Positions 55,786 through 64,000 of a DNA stretch of 64,000 bases are shown in pieces. Below the pieces are notes generated by a model. That model had not been told where the DNA came from. It saw nothing but the letters and a program-made list of their open reading frames with translations, and did no database searches. Location: positions 6,758,001 through 6,822,000 of the forward strand of contig CM051511.1 in the NCBI GenBank assembly GCA_028015205.1, written 5' to 3'. The position numbers were made by a program, and so were the translations under genes. Each line of letters starts with the position of its first letter. The first letter of the stretch is position 1. The DNA is from Mytilisepta virgata (lineage: Eukaryota; Mollusca; Bivalvia; Mytilida; Mytilidae).

Positions 55786-58265
55786 AATCCAATCATCTGA
55801 CGTTCTGACGTCAAATTAAATTCTTAATGATTAAATGAACCACTTAATAGACTAAATACTTTTATCTGATTGGAAGAATAATAAGGTTATATTCTAATGT
55901 ATGGCGTATGTATGGGCACGGAAGCACGTGCTTCCACATCATTTCGACAGAAAAGGGGCAAATATTAAAGTTAGATACTAAAAGTCTTTTCCTAAAGTCC
56001 GTTTGTTGCTCTATATATAAAAAAGTCCATAGTATTGAGGAAAGTGAACTCTACAGCTGCATAATTTGCATTTGTTTCTTAAATTTAACCCACATATAAT
56101 TACTGTAGCAATTGATTCGTATGTCACTTTGTATTTATTTAAAAATTTTAATAATTCTGTAAACTCTTTAGGGTATGATTTTACATTTCATATATTCTTT
56201 ATTATTATTATTATTAAGCCACAAATGTTATGTCATACATTACGGAAAATCGTTTAATTATTCAAAATCGTTTAACTCCGAGCTGAATGACAATACAAGG
56301 AACGTGAGATTGTAGTTTTAGCATATTTCGCAATTGAGAAATTACTCATTATAAAGCTCAAAGGTCTGAACAAATACAAGATCAAGAAAACGGGCAACAC
56401 GACAGGAAATACTTAAAAACATAACTTCAACACTCGAACTCCACTAGATACCGGAACCTGAGACAAAGTACACCGTAGGGTAAGCGTCCTCTGCTTAAAA
56501 TGAAACACCTGTAAAGTGAAGTAGAAAAGTTAGTTCTGTCACGTATACACGTTTCGACACCTCTGGTACTTTGATACCCTTCCCCCCAACAGATGACTTT
56601 ATCCACCCTAACATTGTGACGTCATGGTAGCCGCTAAGAAATACCCTATACCATCCTTAAATCTTGGTTTTTTCAAATATCTCTGCAGTAAGCACATGGA
56701 CCGCAACGTTTTTTTCTTTTGCAAACAAAAGTTTATTACTTCGAGATAATCATACTAAAATTTAAAAAAATTATCAATAGAGGATTTTTTTTCTACAAGC
56801 CTCTGAAGTTATCAAATTGTTATCAATATTCCTTATTTGGTTTAAATTTGCATAATTTTCTAGTTAGTTTATCAATCTTTTTCATCAATTATTCATCATA
56901 AAACAATGTCTACGTAGTTGGGAATATTTTACAAAAGACCCAGTGGAGTTATCTTTTTTATTAAAAATTATCTACACAGGTTTTTGTGATTGTCATGGAA
57001 AAATAAAAAATTAAGGTCTTTTGCTCAAATATACCAAAACCAGTGTCAAATATCTTAAAAACTAAGTCATGAAGGTATATTTTTTCTTTTCATATTTGAA
57101 AAGTATATATAAAATTGATCATCTGGTAAATTTTCAGCAAAATATCAGTAGAGGAATCTTATTGTATTGTATTCCCTTATATCGATTTTGTGACCCGAAG
57201 ATATCCAGGAAAGCTAAAATTACATACCTGAAATTATCCAAAAATAATAAAAAGGCAGTTATCATGATGATGCATATTTATACATTTAACATTTATATCT
57301 TTAGATCGGCCTTTTATTGTGAAAAGTAAGCCTGAATCCTCCTCTGTACTTTATATAAACCTGAAATTTTTAAGATCCCGACCAGAATTCTCCAGAGTGT
57401 CAAAAAATCTTGACCCGAAATCTCGGCCGGTTTTGTAAGAATCTTGATCCGAATTTGCCGCACGTCCCGTATCTAAATATCATCGAGTTGCTTTTCAACG
57501 TGTTTCACTCTGATGATGATTTTCGCGGTTTTATCAAACAACCTTTTAAATTGCTTTGTTGAAAAGTTGTTGAACATTTTAGGGCTAATATGAAGATATT
57601 GACATTAAAATTTCAATTTTTGATGTGTCAACTGCCTTTTAATTGTTTTGTTCACCCAAAATTGTGTTGTGTTTATAATTTTTGTATACATATGTATTCA
57701 GTATATGATATAAATTTATAATTGATGAAATCTGATCTGGAGCTCTGGGGATGTAAATATTCTGGTAGGACTATCATCAGTAGACAGCGAGAAGTTGTTG
57801 TTTAAACCGGTAAGTGTTATTTTATAACATTTTAGAACACTTTTTCCTGACTTGTGCCCCAATTCCTTAGAAAGAAGTTGGCAACCTTCCGCTTCGCTGT
57901 ATATAATATAATCGAATGGCACATTGATAGTAAACACGTTTATTATGTGTACATATATGGTATATTAGTATCCTTATGATACAAATAAATGGTAAACATC
58001 AGAAAACAGATATTTATGCTAATGCGGGGGGGGGGGGGGGCTATGAAGGGTCCTGTCCTTAAGCACCTGTGATTAATTCATGAAATAGCATAGTTCAAGC
58101 AACCTCATCATTTCAAAGTTGAATTCCCATGAAAAGAACTTTATATTTTTTTTTTTACATAGCTGACTTCAAAAAGTTCAGTTCTTTTCACTGTTAAAAT
58201 TAAAAAAAAAACTAGACTATGGATTTCAATCCATTTCTGAGTCCAAATTACATCCTCATGTGATA
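55786..58265. other. Intergenic, nothing firm
   Basis: AT-rich, short frames only, G15 at 58026-58040. No exon supported. Confidence 0.4.
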
Positions 58266-58290
58266 AATCAAGATTGAGACTTGCGCATGC
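58266..58290 (+). promoter_or_regulatory. Putative GAPDH core promoter with NRF1-like site
   Basis: TTGCGCATGCTC at about 58281-58292 is close to the NRF1 palindrome (GCGCATGCGC) used by housekeeping genes, about 40 bp upstream of the exon 1 donor. A weak TATA-like GATAAAT lies at about 58261. The transcription start is not determinable. Confidence 0.35.
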
Positions 58291-59682
58291 TCGACACTCA
58301 GAAATCCTTCTTCCGCCGGCTTAAACGAGGTGAGTTTCGCAAGTCTTTTCAGCCGACAATTTTCTTTCCTTGTTCAAACTATCTTTTTTCGCTATAAACC
58401 AGGTGACAGATGTTATTTCCAAGAGCTAACACGAAATTACACACCGCCAAAAATGTTTTGCGAGTGTGTCGGTTACACGTATGTTGTCATGTCCTTCAAA
58501 AAATGTGATTGTCCCATTTGTCACCATTAAAAATACGACCCACCCGTTGGTCCAGTGATTTAATGACATAGATGCTATATTTTTAATTACGTATTGTCTT
58601 TATTGTACGCATTTAACAACACATAAATGACCTTTAAATGACTTCCGTACACAATGTCAAGGTCAAAGGAAGACTGGATTTTGCTGAGGTAGGATTTGGC
58701 AAGCAAATAATTTTATAGCTCAGTACAGATTGTCAGTTCTTATAAGTGCATCTACATATTCATTCATATATCAGACATGTCATATTTTTTTTAATGGGTA
58801 TTCAGCCTCAACAGACACAAATATAAACAAATTATTGTCAGAGAACGTTAGCTTATTAATGCCACATGTACTTTGCTACTCTAAATAAAGACATAACTTA
58901 CTAATGTATTCGTCCTTGAAGATGCATGAACTGAGAACATCCTTTACATTCCATACGTTATTTTTGTGACCCAATTAAACTGGTTTGGGCTGAGTTAAGT
59001 ACAAATGTACATATGAACTGTTACACAAAGCTTATAAAAAAACACAAAGAGTGGAAGACATTTTCCGTAGCTAGAAAAATCGGCACCCAAATAATGTCAA
59101 AGTTGATTTTTTTGGTGGAGATCTGCATTTAACATGATAGGTTTGTATTAGTATGTACTGTTAACTGTTTTCAGTTCAGTTACGTAATGTCCTCTCATTG
59201 TGAAATATATCCCAAAAATTATACCCCTAAATCTTAACGGAAGTGTGGATGCTAAATTGCAAATGCTATTTATGTTAAGCCGATCAATAACTTGTACCAC
59301 ATTGTATTATTTCAGCAAAATCATTTGTAATTTTGAAATATTGTAAGGGACTATAGCTACTAAACACAGATCAGGATTGAAAATAGTTTTATACAAATAG
59401 AAATTTAGTCAGGTAATTTAAAAACCATTAGAATCTAACTGAAATGAAGATGGTGATAAAAAATATCAGAGGGCAAAGTATAAGTTTAATTTTGGGGTAT
59501 ATTTTTCCATGCCAGGTTGAGAATATTTATCAGCAGTAGACATGTATCCAATCTGTGGTGTTACTACATGTTCATGTATGTGTATATTGTTGAGTTTCAT
59601 TGTAATTTTTCATGTACTTCTATATTTATAGGACAGTCAAGAAATAAACAACCAGAATGACACTTAAAGTTGGTATTAATGG
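58290..59682 (+). CDS. GAPDH: Glyceraldehyde-3-phosphate dehydrogenase, 5' end (partial)
   Basis: A non-coding exon 1 (about 58290..58329, ending AAACGAG before GTGAGT) splices to exon 2 (59632..59682, acceptor TATATTTATAG). Exon 2 carries 25 nt of leader and ATG at 59657, encoding MTLKVGING before a GTGTGT donor at 59683. This is the N-terminal Rossmann start of GAPDH (next residues FGRIGR expected), the glycolytic enzyme that oxidises glyceraldehyde 3-phosphate with NAD+ in the cytosol. The intron splits the codon after the second G of the second Gly, the position I recall for vertebrate GAPDH. No matching third exon is visible up to 64000, so the intron exceeds 4.3 kb. Confidence 0.82.
58330..59631 (+). 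other. GAPDH intron 1
   Basis: 1.3 kb in the 5' UTR. The 66-codon frame at its start is a shadow. No repeat recognised. Confidence 0.6.
59632..59682 (+). CDS. GAPDH: GAPDH exon 2 (start codon exon)
   Basis: Leader GACAGTCAAGAAATAAACAA then CCAGA and ATG (59657); 26 coding nt ending in phase 2. A U-free purine-rich context precedes the ATG. Confidence 0.82.
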
Positions 59683-60699
59683 GTGTGTATATTTACATAT
59701 ATATACTATATAACAGCTTGATGTGCATTGATTTAATAATGCTTTGTTATAGTGATTAGATAAATACCATAGTCAGGGCCAAAAAAAAAGATGTGTGGTT
59801 CCGGTTAGCCAACCGACCCAAACATTTTTCTTATTTCAAAAAAATAAACTTATCGACCGACCGTAATCATGTGTACATGCATCACCCTTTAAACTCATGC
59901 ATCCTTGGGATGTGTGTAGATTTAATCAGCTGCGAGGGAAGAGTTAAAAAAAAGTTTGTGCCACGATTTTTGTTTCTATGGAAATCAAATGGGATGGGGA
60001 AGGAAATGACAAAAAGTAAGCTTAAAAAATGGTAGCAGTAGGAATTCTCAACAATTTTTCATTAACCAGTGTTTTTTCACCATTTAAAACAATTTAGCGG
60101 ACTGACTTAATATCTATGGACAAATGGAAATTTTTACAATATTGATGATTAATGTTTTAAAATAAGGTCAATGGGAGAAATTAAGAGTATTTTTGAGAAA
60201 AAATAATATTTTTAATACATAATAAATAAATATTAAAAAAATCATCTGGGAGTCCGGGACTCACCATTCTGAAAAATGATGAATCCTAGGACTCATGAAA
60301 AATTCTTAGTGAGAACCTTGAATGCCAGCACACTTTAGGGGCAAAGTGAAAAAATGTAAAAGGAAATCATTTGGATAAGAATAAAACAAACAACAACATA
60401 TCATACATATTACTTTATTAGGTACACAAGTTGATCTTAAGGATGTTTCCAAAAAAGACAGCCTACCAACAACCCTAATTTTCTTCAGGACGTAACTGGA
60501 ACCACACATATTTATTTTTTTGCCTAAGGCCACACTTAGAAACATTTTTGTTTGCACGAACCCTATCCATGACTAGTAGCAGTGGGTAGCTAGGTAAGCT
60601 TTTTTCTTTTTTGGCCAAAAGAAAATATATCGGTCTTTTTATCAACAATGCTAACTTTAATTTTCTTTCAAAACATTAAAATAAGAACAAAAAGCCAAA

Positions 60700-60900
60700 A
60701 AGTCTCTGTTTCGATTCCAGTTCGAGATGAAAATTGAGGCTGGTCTCAATAAAGTTGTCCGTTGGATTGGCCGAAAAATGGCTGTGCCGTGTTGAGAGAG
60801 CAAGATCCTTAGCACTCTAAAGACTCCCCTCTAGATGTTGAAAAAGAGTAGGTTGAAATGCCCCTAAAACGGTGGCTCTTGTACCCGCCAAGTTATGAGG
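60700..60900 (+). repeat. Diverged relative of the 11354..11783 retroposon
   Basis: CACTCTAAAGACTCCCCTCT and GTTGAAAAAGAGTAGGTTGA parallel CACGCTAAAGACCCCTTCTG and TCGAAAAAGAGTAGGCTGAT at 11540-11585. Boundaries unclear. Confidence 0.5.
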
Positions 60901-62324
60901 GATTAGCATAAGCTTGTAAAACTATTTTTCCAATTCACTATACCTGTACATACAAGTATGTACCAAGTTTCATAAAGATGTGATTCCCATCTTCATAGAA
61001 AAAAACCAAACATGTGATGGTTGGATGGACAGACAAATGGATGTAAACACAGACTAAAAACTATGTGCTATTCAACCTAATTAGCAGGGTATATATGTTA
61101 ATTATTATTGTTCAGTATGAAAATCTCCACTTTGTATGTATAGCCTAGGGGTATACCAGCATATAGATTTTACAAGCTTTTAATACTGATCACCAATCTC
61201 AAAATTCAATCTCAAAAAAGACTATACTATGGTATACATAAATTATATTTCCATTCAATGGTTTGGAACTTGGGTATAAATTTTATCCCTCTTGCATTTC
61301 ATATACAATTGCCTATTGCCTATTGGTAGACTCTATCTAGAATGGGAAAATTCGAAAGAAATCAAACAGATGACAAGTGGCATACATCGAGAATTATGTA
61401 CATCATAAAAATCGGATTCAGATATCAAGTTTGACACTGTCAAGAGCTATTAGTTTTTTTCATATCAATATCGCAAGATCAGTGATCTTGTGAAACACAT
61501 AGTTCCAGGTGGACTTAACTGAAAAGCTATCGTGACAAGCGAACAGGAACAATTCTGAACAAGTGGCTTAATTTTATTATTCAGGTTGTATGACGACAAG
61601 GTGTGATGACTCAATAAATATCGAAATGTATCGAAAATACCACGACATTAATAAAAGAAAAAAAATCTTTTTGAAAAGAGCAATAAAAGATTTTGAGTTA
61701 GCGGCTTTTTAATGGGTCGGTTGCATTAGTGCAAACATACATGTTTTCATTTTTGGCCTAACTGTATTCTAAGTCATAGTTAAAATTTGTAAGGGCTAGT
61801 TGAAATTGAAATAACAATAGCCAGACATTGTAGTAATTTTGCAGTGAAGTCGCTGGATCTCTTTAGGACAATTTGATTATGTCTACTCGTTCAGTTAAAC
61901 ATGAAAGTCGTGAAAAATCATGATTGGATGTTTAATCCAGGTCACTTTTGCTCAAGCCAAACACTTACAAAATGCATATTGAACAGTAGGTTTTGTGTCA
62001 AATCCTGATTCGAATCCATTAATGGACTCCAATTGTCCTTTGATCAAAGCATCCAGGGCTTGTTGGTTCCTAATCTGAAACTAAGATTTTTCAGGGTTCC
62101 TCAAAATTTTCATGAATCCCAAATTATTTCTGGGAGTCCGGAATGTATGATGTCACCACATACACTGTGATGTTTAATATTCACGGGCTTTGTTTCCAAA
62201 TTTTTTATCATGTTGCTCTAAGTATATGCCTGATCCTTGTTAGATATTTATTATTATTTATTGAAAGCCATTTATGACTTTCTCACATTATTGTGTTGCT
62301 TGCAGAATGCATCATCGACACATA

Positions 62325-62870
62325 CATTGTAGGGATCACTATCTCAACTTGCATCGTCACACTTTTCTTCTATCCTCAACTACTTGTAAACCGCTCAAAG
62401 GAATTTGATGAAACTTTCTCTGTGCATTAACCTTAATGCTCAGGTGTGGATATGTATTTCATTTTCAGAAAATTTTTTTTTTTTTTTTAAAAATTGACAT
62501 TTTGCAAAAAAAAGGGAGGGGGCAAAACGTCTATCCTTAACTACTCCATAACCGCTCAAAGGAATTTGATTAAACTTTCTCTGTGCATTAACCTTAGTGC
62601 ACAGGTGTGCATATATATTTCATTTTGAGAAAATTTTAATATATTTTGTAAAAATTGACATTTTTTAAAAAAAAGGGAGGGGGGTCAAAACTTCTATCCT
62701 CAAAGTCTACTCCATAACCGCTTGAAGGAATTTGATGAAACTTTCTCTGTGCATTAACCGTAATACAAAGGTGTGCATATATATTTCATTTTTAGAAAAT
62801 TTTAATATCTTTTGTAAAAATTGACGTCCGCAGGCGACACGTCTTCCTTGGAAGACTCACATTTTTTTTT
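62325..62870 (+). repeat. Tandem-core array, about 3 units of 170 bp
   Basis: Units share AACCGCTCAAAGGAATTTGA, ACTTTCTCTGTGCATTAACC, GTGTGCATATATATTTCATT and an AAAAAAGGGAGGGG run. It is followed by TTGACGTCCGCAGGCGACAC, which looks like the end of the element. Confidence 0.68.
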
Positions 62871-63968
62871 TTTCAAATATTTTTAATCACTCAAGCCAAC
62901 TAATAAATGTATTAACACGGTAAAAGAAAATTAACATTTTGAAATGGATTTCCCCAAAATGTCTTAACTGAATGTTGAAAAAGATTTAGATTTTTAATTC
63001 ACCGATACAATCATAAAACACTAGAAAACTTTAAAACGAATGTTAAAAGTAAGTGAAATGTTATTATAATCTGATCATTTTTCTGTAATTTTCGTCTTTC
63101 CTCAGTGTTTGGCACTTTTGTTGTACTTAAAAACATCATCCACATCTTTAAGACAACTACCTTATCACAGGTAAATTTTCGTTGCTGACATTCACATTGT
63201 TTACAAAAGTTAGTATCCTATCAGAAACGGACCAAACATGATCGGAATCTGCCTGCGTACATAGACTCATCTGAAGCAAAATTTCTGTGTCCAAACAAAA
63301 AAAATAAGCCTACGGGATGCATCGAGATGTGTTGCGAGGATCCCTGTTTTTTTAATTTCTGAATAAAAGTGACATGACTCATCTAAATGTGGCTTAAAAT
63401 TAGATTGTCAAAGGAGGATTGACAGTGGTGAAAACTAGTGCTGGTCTGACAGACCGTGACTGGCCGGTAAACTTCTAAGGTTCCCAGGCCCAAATGTGCC
63501 TTTAAAAATAATAAAAACATCATAATGATCATAGATAATTTTTTTGTCATTAAAATGCTTCTTTAGGTGCCTTGAAATGTCAACATTAATTTTTCAAGGG
63601 GGGAATTTTTGTCAATAATTTAGTTTTGAAAAAGGTGTGACACACTGAGATTTAATCTTCGCCCGAAAAAAAAAAAAGTTGTCAAGCAAGAAAAATTAAA
63701 ATTTATTTCGCTCACCCGTATCTATTTTTGCCACTCAAAAATCCAAAGAACTAAAAGTCAACTTGGTATAATTAGGTTACAATATTAATGGTCCCTGATA
63801 GGAAATACAGGTTTGGATCAATTTTAGGAAATCTGGCCCTCCTGTTTTTTTCCTGTGGGTCGTTAAAAGCTTTTTGATAATTTTAAATTTTTTGTCGCAC
63901 TTTTATTATATTTTATTGTCTCACAAGGGGAGATATAGGTATTACTATTGTGGTGGCGTTAACTTTTT

Positions 63969-64000
63969 ATACGACCGCAAAATTTTTGCGGTCGTATATT
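63969..64000. mobile_element. Palindromic terminus of another element (cut by window edge)
   Basis: ATACGACCGCAAAATTTTTG then CGGTCGTAT forms a long hairpin at the extreme right edge. From memory, such a CGGTCGTATA hairpin opens a common bivalve repeat family; its body lies outside the window. Confidence 0.5.

Larger units (their letters stand above)
59683..64000 (+). other. GAPDH intron 2 (continues off the window)
   Basis: Contains a dispersed repeat near 59790-59860 (TTCCGGTTAGCCAACCGACC), a diverged copy of the 11354..11783 retroposon core (60785-60900), a tandem-core array (62325-62870) and a palindromic element end at 63969-64000. No GAPDH exon 3 (FGRIGR codons) was found by eye. Confidence 0.65.

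Noticed and set aside
58330..58530. 66-codon Cys-containing frame just after GAPDH exon 1
   Set aside because: It begins at a GTG that overlaps the splice donor, lies in the first intron, and has no conserved pattern; the GAPDH start codon is at 59657.

Overview
The window is animal nuclear DNA, very probably from a bivalve mollusc and most likely a mussel-like (mytilid) genome. The composition is AT-rich, genes have GT-AG introns of 0.7 to 6.4 kb, and most of the sequence is transposable elements. Many of these belong to types I know from bivalves: tandem-core elements carrying (ACGG)n and a terminal hairpin ('pearl'-like), Helitrons, tRNA-derived SINEs, Penelope-like elements and Tc1/mariner. 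The taxon is inferred from these hallmarks, not from a search. Nothing bacterial or viral in style was found: no operons, CRISPR or rRNA.

Three host genes can be supported. (1) 317..9587, + strand: a six-exon gene assembled here by joining exons whose phases fit exactly. It predicts a 305-residue single-pass membrane protein, with a short hydrophobic N-terminus, a beta-rich-looking ectodomain, a cysteine-containing stalk, one transmembrane helix and a tail of a few residues. (2) 48661..41170, - strand: a two-exon, 358-residue class A GPCR that most resembles prostanoid receptors, with a 6.4 kb intron full of repeats. (3) From about 58.29 kb to the right edge, + strand: the 5' end of a glyceraldehyde-3-phosphate dehydrogenase gene, with a non-coding first exon, a 51-nt second exon holding the start codon and the first nine residues, and a following intron that runs out of the window.

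Layout. 0-10 kb is gene 1, with SINEs, a decayed Penelope-like reverse transcriptase and a tandem-core element in its introns. 10-17 kb is intergenic, with a minisatellite, a retroposon with 12-bp target duplications, and a (TA)n run. 17.2-18.9 kb holds a palindromic foldback element followed by a LINE tail. 20.2-24.3 kb holds a reversed tandem-core element and a 2.6 kb giant foldback element. 24.3-27.2 kb is a LINE split by an apparently intact Tc1 transposon. 29-36.5 kb is a run of tandem-core elements, one of which contains a cleanly inserted Helitron. 37.3 kb is a dead LINE. 39.5-41.1 kb is a 181-bp satellite plus a GC-rich array just downstream of the GPCR. 50-55.8 kb holds more tandem-core elements, a lone arm of the giant foldback family, a Penelope-like element with inverted pseudo-LTRs and a hammerhead ribozyme motif, and a 0.94 kb inverted-repeat element.

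The host genes do not form a pathway. The strongest biological signals are the unreported membrane-protein gene, the hammerhead ribozyme in the Penelope-like element, the nested insertions whose empty sites can be read directly, and the giant foldback family with cAMP-response-like palindromes and GGAA motifs in its arms.
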